Position numbers and translations under genes: made by a program | The notes under the pieces: model-generated | Told to the model about the DNA's origin: nothing | Databases searched by the model: none | Seen by the model: the letters and a program-made list of their open reading frames with translations, nothing else | Origin: an uncultured Dorea sp. | GTDB taxonomy: Bacteria > Bacillota > Clostridia > Lachnospirales > Lachnospiraceae | Direction: 5' to 3' | Length of the DNA stretch: 7,428 nt | Assembly: GCA_910587575.1 (NCBI GenBank) | Contig: CAJULU010000050.1 | Location: 1-7,428, forward strand | In this document: positions 1 to 5,901 of the stretch, in pieces | Position numbering within the stretch: position 1 is the first letter of the stretch | Layout of the letters: each line of letters opens with the position of its first letter

Positions 1-21
1 TCCGGGCATCCCGTAATACAT

Positions 22-35
22 GCCCCTGACGGGGC
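22..35 (-). other. Small GC hairpin after the ABC ATPase gene
   Basis: GCCCC and GGGGC flank a 4-base loop 8 bases after the ATPase stop. There is no T run after it on the minus strand, so it does not look like a terminator. It may shape mRNA between this gene and a following one beyond the edge. Confidence 0.25.
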
Positions 36-42
36 GGGCGGA

Positions 43-903
43 CTATCGTCCGTTAAAGTACAAAAACAAATCTTCCAGGCTCGGCTCCACAGCCTGTGCA
101 TCTTTCCCCGGCGCCGTTTCCTCTATCATGCGTAACCTTACCATATTGTTTTCATGGTGAAGATTCACAACAGAAAATTTCCTGCTGTATTCTGCCGCCG
201 TCCTTTCATCCACCAACAGTTCCCACACCTTGCCTCTGATACTGTCTGTAACCGTACTCATCGGCTCCTGCAGAAGGAAACACCCCTGCTTCATCATCAA
301 TATGGTATCCGCAATATAAGAAACATCCGAAACAATATGTGTGGACAGAATCACGATCTTTTCTTTTGCAAAATCAGAGATCAGATTGCGGAATCGCACT
401 CTTTCTTTTGGGTCAAGCCCTGCCGTAGGTTCATCCAGTATCAGGATAGCCGGGCTGTTCAGTTCTGCCTGCGCAATCCCCAGACGCTGCTTCATGCCGC
501 CGGAATAAGACTTGATCTTCTTATCCGCCACATCGGAGAGATTGACCATATGAAGCAGTTTTTCTGTCCGTTTTTTTGCCAGTCTTTTATCAAGTCCCTT
601 CACTGCCGCCATATACAGCATAAATTCACGGGCGGTGAAATCCGGGTAAAAGCCAAAATCCTGCGGCATATATCCCAAATGGGTATAATACTGCTCGCCT
701 AACTCTTCCATCGTCTTTCCATCCAGTCGGATACTGCCCGAAGTTGGTTTCAAAACGCCGCATATCATCTGCATGAGCGTCGTCTTGCCTGCGCCGTTTG
801 TGCCAAGCAGCCCATATACCCCCGGCGCTAAATTAGCGCTTACATTGTTGACGGCACATTTTTCTCCATACTCTTTTCTTAAATCCTGTAATTGTAATTC
901 CAT
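43..903 (-). CDS. ABC transporter ATP-binding protein (CcmA/NatA-type, ABC-2 exporter class)
   Basis: Nucleotide-binding subunit that would power a membrane permease at the inner face of the cytoplasmic membrane. The 286-residue protein has Walker A GTNGAGKTT (about 34-42), Q-loop Gln81, signature YSGGMKQR (133-140), Walker B ILILDEPTAGLD (153-164) and switch His189. All catalytic motifs are intact. The C-terminal 80 residues are a variable tail ending in LEDLFLYF, as is common in ABC-2 exporter ATPases. I place the start at the ATG at 901-903 because a perfect AGGAGG lies 6 bases upstream; the in-frame ATG ten codons earlier lacks this. No permease is inside the window, and the gene ends 42 bases from the left edge, so the partner is probably off-window. 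It is collinear with the upstream two-component genes, separated by a 157-bp regulatory gap. The substrate cannot be read from the sequence; peptide, antibiotic or ion efflux are all possible. Confidence 0.93.
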   Translation of the reverse strand: MELQLQDLRKEYGEKCAVNNVSANLAPGVYGLLGTNGAGKTTLMQMICGVLKPTSGSIRLDGKTMEELGEQYYTHLGYMPQDFGFYPDFTAREFMLYMAAVKGLDKRLAKKRTEKLLHMVNLSDVADKKIKSYSGGMKQRLGIAQAELNSPAILILDEPTAGLDPKERVRFRNLISDFAKEKIVILSTHIVSDVSYIADTILMMKQGCFLLQEPMSTVTDSIRGKVWELLVDERTAAEYSRKFSVVNLHHENNMVRLRMIEETAPGKDAQAVEPSLEDLFLYFNGR

Positions 904-909
904 ACAAAA

Positions 910-915
910 CCTCCT
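910..915 (-). promoter_or_regulatory. Ribosome binding site AGGAGG that fixes the ABC ATPase start
   Basis: On the minus strand AGGAGG is followed by 6 bases (TTTTGT) and then ATG. The match to the anti-Shine-Dalgarno sequence is perfect, which supports the start at 903 rather than the in-frame ATG at 933. Confidence 0.9.
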
Positions 916-933
916 ACTACATTTTAAGGGCAT

Positions 934-972
934 AAAAAATAGATGACCTGGCTTTTAGCATAGATCATCTAT
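934..972 (-). terminator. Hairpin with U tract between the kinase and ABC ATPase genes
   Basis: Read on the minus strand, ATAGATGATCT (972-962) pairs with AGGTCATCTAT (949-939), giving 11 pairs including one U-G. Inside the loop, GCT/AGC can form a small inner stem. A run of T at 939-934 follows directly. This fits an intrinsic terminator for the kinase operon, although the stem is AU-rich and so not very strong. It sits only about 30 bases before the ATPase start codon, so it may instead act as an attenuator, letting partial read-through into the ATPase gene. Confidence 0.55.
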
Positions 973-1011
973 CTTAGGCAATGCTTTTCTGTATCTTAAG
1001 TCTGCCTTAAT
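973..1011 (-). promoter_or_regulatory. Four hexamers at 11-bp spacing: probable OmpR-family response regulator operator
   Basis: On the minus strand the hexamers are ATTAAG (1011-1006), CTTAAG (1000-995), GAAAAG (989-984) and CCTAAG (978-973). Each begins exactly 11 bp after the previous one, so all face the same side of the helix. The first two, ATTAAG-N5-CTTAAG, match the general layout of direct-repeat sites bound by OmpR-family regulators such as PmrA (TTAAG half-sites, N5 spacer). The array lies 70-108 bases upstream of the ABC ATPase start and just downstream of the kinase gene. The regulator encoded at 2460-3164 is the natural candidate to bind it. Binding is inferred; the spacing and sequence are seen directly. 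A possible -10 (TATGCT, 962-957) lies 10 bp beyond the last box. Confidence 0.5.
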
Positions 1012-1034
1012 TTTTCACCTCCATCAAACTTCAT
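996..1034 (-). CDS. Possible 12-codon leader peptide (doubtful)
   Basis: Directly after the kinase stop codon the minus strand carries a strong AAAGGAGG (1042-1035). An ATG abuts it at 1034, opening MKFDGGEKLRQT and a TAA stop. A second ATG at 1024 (MEVKN, ending at 1007) lies 10 bases from the same Shine-Dalgarno. A second GGAGG (1022-1018) is also present. No larger gene follows, so the ribosome binding signals are unexplained. This could be a short leader peptide, a remnant, or chance purine-rich sequence. The reading frames overlap the upstream boxes of the phased operator. Confidence 0.2.
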   Translation of the reverse strand: MKFDGGEKLRQT

Positions 1035-1060
1035 CCTCCTTTGTCTTCACAAATCTTAAA

Positions 1061-2470
1061 TTATTGATTCTCCAAAGAAAGAACGATCGTAAAACATGTT
1101 CCTTCACCTGACCTGCTCCTGACATCAATATTGCCGCCATGGAGCGTGATAATCTGCCTGGCAATCGCAAGTCCAAGGCCGCTCCCTTCTGGTTTTTCCT
1201 TCGTGTTTGTACCTCTGTAATACCGGTTGAAAAGCTCCGACTGCTCCTTATCACTCATGCCTGTTCCATTATCAGAAATACAGATCAGCGCCTTCTTCTC
1301 TGAATCGGAATCTATACGGATTGTCACTTCTGTTTCCGGCGGGTTGTGCGTCAATGCATTAATGATAAGGTTATTCACCGCACGGCGGAATAAATCAACG
1401 TCAAGGCAGACCTCGCATTCCTGTATATTGCTTTCAAACCCAATACTGCGATTCATAAAGGCAGGGTCATTTACAATATCAATGACCAGCTCTTTTAAGA
1501 AACGGACAAGGCGTACCATCTGCGGATGATATGGAACTGCGCCTGAATCCAGCTGATAGGTCATCTTCAGATCATTTATCATTTTCTCTGTGTGATTCAC
1601 ACTTTTTAAGATAATCCCGCCGTATTCCTGTACAGCTCCCTTATCAGGGGCAGGGTTTCCCATAAGCAGCTCCGCATAGCCTTTAATGGGTGACAGCGGT
1701 GTCTTCAGATCGTGGGTAATATTTACAATCCATTCTCTGCGGAGCCGTTCCGTATCCTTCTGGATCTTATCACTCTGACGGATCTCTGTATCCATCTGAT
1801 TGAGCGCCCCGTAGACTTCACCAAACAATCCTTTTTCGGTCAGCGCAGCGTAGGAACGCAGGGAAATATCCCCGATACCCTTTACAATCCTGCCAAGATG
1901 CCTGGTAAGCCAGAAACCATAACAAACCATGAACAGAAGAACGAAGCACAAGATAAAGGAGATTCCCATGAGGAACAAAAACGAAAGCCGTCCGACATGA
2001 TCCCCGTTGGAATAAATCATATGTTTTCCTATGACATAGGGAAATCCGATCAGATAACTCCATGTTTCTCCAGAGCCTTCATAACTGCTCACAAAAACCG
2101 TATACCCCTGCTCATAAGCGCTCCCGGAAAGTGAAATCAATTCGGACGCAGAGTACTCTGCCGGATAATTCAAAGGCTTGTTGTGGCAGAAAACTTCCTG
2201 CCCCGTCTCATCAATGACCTGAAGCCACAGTCCGTATTCATCCAGCCGCTCAAGCCCCATTTCTTCTATCTTGATCCCGCCGTTATCATTCCCCATCCAT
2301 ATGGAAAAATTATCCGTAAACCGATTCGGCCATGAAGCAAGGCTTAAGCCCTCCGGCTCAGTGATGCCGAAAAAATAATAAAACATGCCAATTGTGGCAG
2401 AGACAGCGATGAGAAGTAATACTGCTGCGAAAACGAAGATTCGTAAAAATGGATTCTTTTTATTTTTCAT
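1061..2470 (-). CDS. Sensor histidine kinase with extracellular sensing domain
   Basis: Membrane sensor kinase that autophosphorylates and passes phosphate to the partner regulator encoded immediately upstream. The 469 residues run as follows: transmembrane helix 1 (about 10-34), an extracellular region of about 125 residues, transmembrane helix 2 (about 162-187), a HAMP-like linker (about 188-240), then the dimerisation/phosphoacceptor domain with His253 in NITHDLKTPLS. The ATP-binding domain follows, with an N box (NNLIINALTHN, 366-376), G1 box DNGTGM (400-405) and G2 box GSGLGLA (429-435). It looks intact and of normal length. The ATG overlaps the end of the regulator gene by 11 bases and has no strong Shine-Dalgarno, so translational coupling is likely. 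The ligand is unknown; the extracellular region resembles nothing I can name. The ABC ATPase gene follows after a 157-bp regulatory gap, suggesting that the pair controls that transporter. Confidence 0.95.
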   Translation of the reverse strand: MKNKKNPFLRIFVFAAVLLLIAVSATIGMFYYFFGITEPEGLSLASWPNRFTDNFSIWMGNDNGGIKIEEMGLERLDEYGLWLQVIDETGQEVFCHNKPLNYPAEYSASELISLSGSAYEQGYTVFVSSYEGSGETWSYLIGFPYVIGKHMIYSNGDHVGRLSFLFLMGISFILCFVLLFMVCYGFWLTRHLGRIVKGIGDISLRSYAALTEKGLFGEVYGALNQMDTEIRQSDKIQKDTERLRREWIVNITHDLKTPLSPIKGYAELLMGNPAPDKGAVQEYGGIILKSVNHTEKMINDLKMTYQLDSGAVPYHPQMVRLVRFLKELVIDIVNDPAFMNRSIGFESNIQECEVCLDVDLFRRAVNNLIINALTHNPPETEVTIRIDSDSEKKALICISDNGTGMSDKEQSELFNRYYRGTNTKEKPEGSGLGLAIARQIITLHGGNIDVRSRSGEGTCFTIVLSLENQ

Positions 2471-3164
2471 ATGGATTTACCAACTTATAACCTAAGCCTT
2501 TCATTGTGATAATATATCTGGGCACCGCAGGGTTTTCCTCTATTTTTTCACGCAGATGACGGATATGCACCATCATCGTATTATCACACCCAAAGCTGTC
2601 CTCGCCCCAGATCGTTTCATACAAGCGCTCCCGGCTGATCACCCGTCCCAGGTTCTCCGCCAGATACCGCAAAATCTCAAATTCCCGTGCGGTCAGCCCG
2701 ATCTCCTCACCATTCTTCCTTACCCTGCAGCCATCGGTATCTATCATCAGTTCGCCGATTTTAACAGAAAAATCCCGGATTGGAGCTTGCCTGTATTCTG
2801 TGCGGCGTAACTGAGCTTTTACCCTGTATGCTATTTCTTTCGGGCTGAATGGCTTCGTAACGTAATCATCGCCTCCGACAGCCAGTCCAAGTATTTTATC
2901 CAGTTCATCATTTTTTGAAGAAAGGAACAAAACAGGGCAGTGGGAAAACTCCCGGATCTGTTTACACACTTCATACCCGTCTATATCCGGCAGCATGACA
3001 TCTAAAACCATCACATCCGGCTCCATTTCCCTGCATGTGGTTACAGCAGAAAGCCCATTTTCAATTTTCGTGATATTGTAAAATCCCTCTATGTTTAAGG
3101 CTTTTTCAAGCAAATCCAATATATCCGGCTCATCATCAACAAGCATAATCTTATACTGATTCAT
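2460..3164 (-). CDS. OmpR/PhoB-family response regulator
   Basis: Cytoplasmic transcription regulator, partner of the kinase at 1061-2470. The 234 residues have an N-terminal receiver domain with acidic pair Asp10/Asp11, phosphoacceptor Asp55 (in VMVLDVMLPD), Ser82/Ser83 and Lys104 (YVTKPF). A C-terminal winged helix (about 130-232) includes LTAREFEILRYLAE, a recognition-helix region around DNTMMVHIRHLREKIE, and a terminal ITMKGLGYKL hairpin. All phosphorylation-site residues are present and the length is typical. The start ATG at 3162-3164 is preceded by GGGAGGA with a 9-base gap. It begins 37 bases after the DUF3021-like gene on the same strand, so it may be co-transcribed with the LytTR module. 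A TATAAT in that gap leaves room for a separate promoter. The probable target is the phased direct-repeat array at 973-1011 (inference). Confidence 0.96.
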   Translation of the reverse strand: MNQYKIMLVDDEPDILDLLEKALNIEGFYNITKIENGLSAVTTCREMEPDVMVLDVMLPDIDGYEVCKQIREFSHCPVLFLSSKNDELDKILGLAVGGDDYVTKPFSPKEIAYRVKAQLRRTEYRQAPIRDFSVKIGELMIDTDGCRVRKNGEEIGLTAREFEILRYLAENLGRVISRERLYETIWGEDSFGCDNTMMVHIRHLREKIEENPAVPRYIITMKGLGYKLVNPYEK

Positions 3165-3185
3165 TTAGCAACATCCTCCCACAAC

Positions 3186-3191
3186 ATTATA
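3186..3191 (-). promoter_or_regulatory. Possible -10 element (TATAAT) before the response regulator gene
   Basis: A perfect TATAAT on the minus strand lies in the 37-bp gap between the DUF3021-like gene and the regulator. I see no good -35 at 16-18 bp upstream and no extended TGn. The predicted start would also fall almost on the Shine-Dalgarno. It may be chance in an AT-rich gap, or a weak internal promoter. Confidence 0.25.
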
Positions 3192-3201
3192 TTGTCCCAG
3201 T

Positions 3202-3681
3202 TTAATCATCTCTTCTTCTCTGACTTGTTTCCTCCTTATCCCGCTCCATTTCCTTAAGCCTTTCATTAATCTTTCTTGCCTCATTCCGGTTAAACAGATA
3301 GAAGAAGAACCAGATCACCATAAAAATACCGCAGGAAGACAGAAACTGTAAGACCGTGACCAGGATTCTCCCCGGAAAAAAGGGAATCCACCCTAGAGAA
3401 ACAGCCACAGGATAGAACACGCCCATTCCGACGCAGAAATGGATGATTGTTTTCATAAGCCCGGACAAACGGTCGAACTGATAGACCACGGCGGTCCCGC
3501 CGCATGCGACTCCCACAGCCATGGCTCCTACGGACTGCCTGGCAAAATCATCGAAAATCATCTGAAGGAACTCATCCCCGCCCCCGATACAAAAAGACAG
3601 GCACATGATCACGAAGAACGTACAGCCTAAGGAAACGCCGTAAAAGAGATACGTTATCACTAATTTTGCAATCTGCTTCAT
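3202..3681 (-). CDS. DUF3021-family membrane protein (partner of LytTR regulator)
   Basis: Small integral membrane protein of 159 residues with four predicted helices (about 8-31, 50-68, 75-97 and 107-130) and a charged C-terminal tail (131-159, rich in Arg, Lys and Glu) likely in the cytoplasm. Size, four-helix layout and position directly behind a LytTR gene match the DUF3021 family. In Bacillota such membrane proteins are encoded with stand-alone LytTR regulators. In the streptococcal HdrRM/BrsRM systems the membrane partner holds the regulator in check, and a similar role here is inferred. The ATG at 3679-3681 overlaps the regulator's TGA stop (ATGA), so the two are almost certainly translationally coupled and made in fixed ratio. 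The family call rests on topology and context rather than a catalytic motif. Confidence 0.85.
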   Translation of the reverse strand: MKQIAKLVITYLFYGVSLGCTFFVIMCLSFCIGGGDEFLQMIFDDFARQSVGAMAVGVACGGTAVVYQFDRLSGLMKTIIHFCVGMGVFYPVAVSLGWIPFFPGRILVTVLQFLSSCGIFMVIWFFFYLFNRNEARKINERLKEMERDKEETSQRRRDD

Positions 3682-4127
3682 TTTAATCCCAGCCTTTCTT
3701 TGAATGATTTCCTGTAATTTCTGGAAATATAATCTGTCACGCCGTTTTTCATTACCAGTTCCATGGTCCCGTTGAATCCGGCCTCCACATGGTTAATCTG
3801 ACGGATATTGATAATCGTTGATTTTGAAATGCGTACGAAATGGCTGTCAAGGATCTGTTCCAGTTCATATAACGGCTTATCTAACACATATCTGTTTTTC
3901 AGTTTGTCATAGCAGATGATTTCCCGGCCTTCTGTCCGCACCAGTACCATCTCTTCCGGTTTCAGGAAAAATGTTTTCTTTTCTTTTGCCCCGGTCAATG
4001 TCAGGGAATCCGTTTCCTCCCTCTCGAGAAAAGAAATGATTTCCGCAATCCTGCGGGTCATTTTTTTTATGTAAAGAACTGCATACTGCTCCTGATAATC
4101 CGGGTCAATTTTACATTCAACTTTCAT
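3678..4127 (-). CDS. Stand-alone LytTR-domain DNA-binding regulator
   Basis: Transcription regulator of 149 residues with no receiver domain. Residues 1-45 form a short alpha/beta N-terminal segment. Residues about 48-147 are the LytTR domain, recognisable from FFLKPEEMVLVRTEGREIIC, the YELEQILDSHFVRISKSTII stretch (about 87-106) and the final YISRNYRKSFKERLG (133-147). LytTR proteins bind pairs of short direct repeats through a beta-fold rather than a helix-turn-helix. The start is set by AGGAGG (4140-4135), 7 bases upstream of the ATG. The gene is divergent from the ABC-2 exporter at 4305-5839 and overlaps the DUF3021-like gene by 4 bases. This arrangement suggests it controls itself and the exporter, with the membrane protein modulating its activity. 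Without a receiver domain, the signal must come by another route, presumably the membrane partner. Confidence 0.94.
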   Translation of the reverse strand: MKVECKIDPDYQEQYAVLYIKKMTRRIAEIISFLEREETDSLTLTGAKEKKTFFLKPEEMVLVRTEGREIICYDKLKNRYVLDKPLYELEQILDSHFVRISKSTIINIRQINHVEAGFNGTMELVMKNGVTDYISRNYRKSFKERLGLK

Positions 4128-4149
4128 GCCTGCGCCTCCTCCTTCCGAT

Positions 4150-4158
4150 ATTATAGCA
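4150..4158 (-). promoter_or_regulatory. Extended -10 promoter of the LytTR/DUF3021 operon
   Basis: The minus strand reads TGCTATAAT: a perfect TATAAT (4155-4150) preceded by the TGn extension. The region 17 bp further upstream (CGCAGT) is a poor -35, which fits either an extended -10 promoter or one helped by an activator. Transcription would start near 4143, giving a leader of about 16 bases that carries the AGGAGG. Confidence 0.65.
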
Positions 4159-4240
4159 TAACCAGGGTCAGAACTGCGTGCATCTTGAGCAGGAAAACCG
4201 ACCTCTCACACACCGCAGCCTGCCACTGCCCCGGATCCTG

Positions 4241-4269
4241 TTGCCTGTTTTCACTCTTCTGTCTAAAAT
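4241..4269 (+). promoter_or_regulatory. Sigma-A-type promoter of the ABC-2 exporter operon
   Basis: TTGCCT (4241-4246) and TAAAAT (4264-4269) are separated by an ideal 17 bp. Transcription would begin around 4276. The start codon at 4305 is preceded by AAGGTGG (4291-4297) with a 7-base gap, completing a normal initiation region. Confidence 0.75.
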
Positions 4270-4304
4270 GAATACAAAGATAAAAATCGAAAGGTGGAAC
4301 TAAT

Positions 4305-5090
4305 ATGTCACAGACAATCATACAGGTGGAACATCTGAACCTGTCCTATCGGAACGTGCCAGCCGTCCAGGATGTTTCCTTTACCGTCAGTTCCGGGGAA
4401 ATCATTGCCGTCATCGGTCAGAACGGTTCCGGGAAAACCTCTGCCGTAGAATGTATTGAGGGCCTGCGGAAACCAGACAGCGGTCAGATCCGGGTCTTTG
4501 GGAAAGACCCGTGGCTTTTCCGCAGCAAAGTTCACGAAGAAATGGGGGTCCAGCTTCAGGAGACCGAATATCCTTCGAAACTCAGAGTCCAGGAACTATG
4601 CAGGCTTTTTGCCGGTTTTTACGAAAGACCTGCCGACTGGAATCTGTTACTGACACAGTTAGGGCTTGACCATAAGAGAAAAGCCCCCATACACAAATTA
4701 TCCGGCGGAGAAAAGCAGAGGCTGTCTATTCTGCTGTCACTCATGGGACGTCCGAAACTTTTAGTTTTGGATGAACTAACCACAGGGCTTGATCCGGAAG
4801 TACGTCAGAATATGTGGAGCAGCTTTCAGACAATCAGAGACAGCGGCGTTGCCATTCTCATGGTCTCCCACTATCTGGACGAGGTGGAAGCACTTGCCGG
4901 CAGAATCCTTTATCTTGAAAAGGGACGGCAGCTGTTCTTTGGGACACAGGGGGAATTCCGGGAGTATGTCAAAAACCGTGTCCCGAAAGAGCTGCAGGAC
5001 GGCTGCACTGACAAAAGACTGACACTGGAACAATTATATCTGCTGATAGCGCCCAGGACAACAGGGCTTACGATGGAGGGCATCTTATGA
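4305..5090 (+). CDS. ABC-2 exporter ATP-binding protein
   Basis: ATPase subunit of a two-gene ABC exporter. The 261 residues show Walker A GQNGSGKT (38-45), Q-loop Gln83/Gln85, signature LSGGEKQR (132-139), Walker B LLVLDE (152-157) and switch His189. The usual DEPT after Walker B is DELT (LDELTTGLD); the catalytic Glu is kept, and this variant is frequent in ABC-2/DrrA-like ATPases. The stop codon overlaps the permease ATG by 4 bases (ATGA), so both are made together. The gene has its own promoter (4241-4269) and is divergent from the LytTR/DUF3021 pair, which probably regulates it. Exported substrate unknown: such pairs handle drugs, peptides, lipids or bacteriocin-like molecules. Confidence 0.95.
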   Translation: MSQTIIQVEHLNLSYRNVPAVQDVSFTVSSGEIIAVIGQNGSGKTSAVECIEGLRKPDSGQIRVFGKDPWLFRSKVHEEMGVQLQETEYPSKLRVQELCRLFAGFYERPADWNLLLTQLGLDHKRKAPIHKLSGGEKQRLSILLSLMGRPKLLVLDELTTGLDPEVRQNMWSSFQTIRDSGVAILMVSHYLDEVEALAGRILYLEKGRQLFFGTQGEFREYVKNRVPKELQDGCTDKRLTLEQLYLLIAPRTTGLTMEGIL

Positions 5091-5839
5091 GAAAATTTAT
5101 GGTAATCTGCAATATGGAGACCCGGTTGTTTGTGAGGGATTTTTTTGGATTTTTCTTTGCCCTGGTATTTCCGCTTCTTATGCTCTTTCTATTCGGCGGA
5201 ATTTTTGGAAATGAACCGGTTTCTGAAGGGGCTGGTCTGGGGATGATGGATGTGACTGTACCGGCATATTCTGTCATGGTCATCGGGGTTACCGGACTGA
5301 TGTCGCTTCCTCTGACATTATCCGGTTATAAAGAAAAAAAGATTTATAAGAGATTTGACGCAACACCGGCAGGAAAAAAGAGTATCATAGCAGCGCAGGT
5401 CTTCGTAAACCTGGTTATGACGCTGGTTGGAATTGTCATTTTACTGACAGCCGGCAGGATTCTTTACCACATACAGATCAGAGGCGATTTTCTTTCCATC
5501 TGTGTCAGTATGCTGCTTTCCATAGCGGCAATGTTTTCCCTGGGATTTTTTCTTACCGCAGCCGGACGGGATTACAAGGGTACGAACCTGCTCTGTTATG
5601 TGGTCTACTTCCTCATGCTGTTCCTGTCCGGCGCTACCATGCCGGATCAGATGTTTCCCGAAACCATGAAGAATATTTCCCAGTGTCTGCCTATGACCCA
5701 TGCAGTGGATCTCATGCAGGGAGTCTTTGCCGGAGACAGCCTTCGGCTCCATGGCAGGGAGTTTCTGATTCTCGGGTTACTGACCGTCATCTGCACGGCG
5801 GCCGGGGCTGTTCTATACAGCAGGAAGGACTGGACGTAA
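5087..5839 (+). CDS. ABC-2 type permease
   Basis: Membrane subunit of the exporter powered by the ATPase encoded just upstream. The 250-residue protein has six predicted helices (about 20-40, 59-78, 101-123, 134-158, 166-186 and 226-245). It carries the ABC-2 family pattern LFLSGATMP near 179-187, followed by an amphipathic stretch ending in LPMTHAVDLMQGVF (201-214). Length and topology are normal for a DrrB/NodJ-like half-size permease. It is unlike the ten-helix FtsX-like BceB permease, so this is not the transporter expected for the BceS-like kinase next door. GGAGGG (5075-5080) within the end of the ATPase gene lies 6 bases before the ATG. A strong terminator follows at once. Confidence 0.93.
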   Translation: MRKFMVICNMETRLFVRDFFGFFFALVFPLLMLFLFGGIFGNEPVSEGAGLGMMDVTVPAYSVMVIGVTGLMSLPLTLSGYKEKKIYKRFDATPAGKKSIIAAQVFVNLVMTLVGIVILLTAGRILYHIQIRGDFLSICVSMLLSIAAMFSLGFFLTAAGRDYKGTNLLCYVVYFLMLFLSGATMPDQMFPETMKNISQCLPMTHAVDLMQGVFAGDSLRLHGREFLILGLLTVICTAAGAVLYSRKDWT

Positions 5840-5846
5840 AGAAACA

Positions 5847-5901
5847 GAACTGCCGGGAAATCCATGCATTTTTTCAGCTTTCCCGGCAGCTCCTTATTTT
5901 T
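5847..5901. terminator. Bidirectional intrinsic terminator between convergent genes
   Basis: CTGCCGGGAAA (5850-5860) and TTTCCCGGCAG (5879-5889) are an exact 11-bp inverted repeat with an 18-base loop; GA/TC outside one mismatch can extend it. On the plus strand it is followed by CTCCTTATTTTT (5890-5901). On the minus strand the stem is followed by the T-rich TTCTGTTTCTTT. It thus serves the exporter operon on one strand and the kinase operon on the other. The right arm lies inside the kinase gene and encodes its last residues. Confidence 0.85.

Larger units (their letters stand above)
4128..4304. promoter_or_regulatory. Divergent control region between the LytTR operon and the ABC-2 exporter
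   Basis: This 177-bp stretch has no credible gene. It holds the minus-strand extended -10 (4150-4158) and the plus-strand promoter (4241-4269), about 85 bp apart. The part between them is C-rich on the plus strand and is where operator sites would be expected. GCAGTTCTG on the minus strand (4177-4169) loosely resembles a LytTR half-site, but I found no convincing second repeat at the usual 21-22 bp spacing. Confidence 0.6.

Noticed and set aside
1..21. Short open frame (MYYGMPG...) running off the left edge on the minus strand, possibly the start of the missing permease gene
   Set aside because: Only seven codons are visible. AGGGG is too close to the first ATG and too far from the second, and the residues match no permease start I recognise.
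154..702. Long plus-strand open frame opposite the ABC ATPase gene
   Set aside because: Shadow of the ATPase gene. The minus-strand frame has all ABC motifs and a perfect Shine-Dalgarno; the plus-strand product resembles nothing.
931..933. Upstream in-frame ATG (933) as the ABC ATPase start
   Set aside because: It would place the AGGAGG inside the coding region, adds ten residues outside the usual ABC N-terminus, and overlaps the hairpin region.
4160..4200. LytTR half-site GCAGTTCTG (4177-4169, minus) as an AgrA-like operator
   Set aside because: The best partner upstream is 24 bp away and matches about 4 of 9 positions; a GTTATG 12 bp downstream does not fit the usual spacing. Not enough to call a site.
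4237..4249. Tandem CCTGTT at 7-bp spacing over the exporter -35
   Set aside because: Two 6-bp copies only, in C-rich sequence; could be chance.
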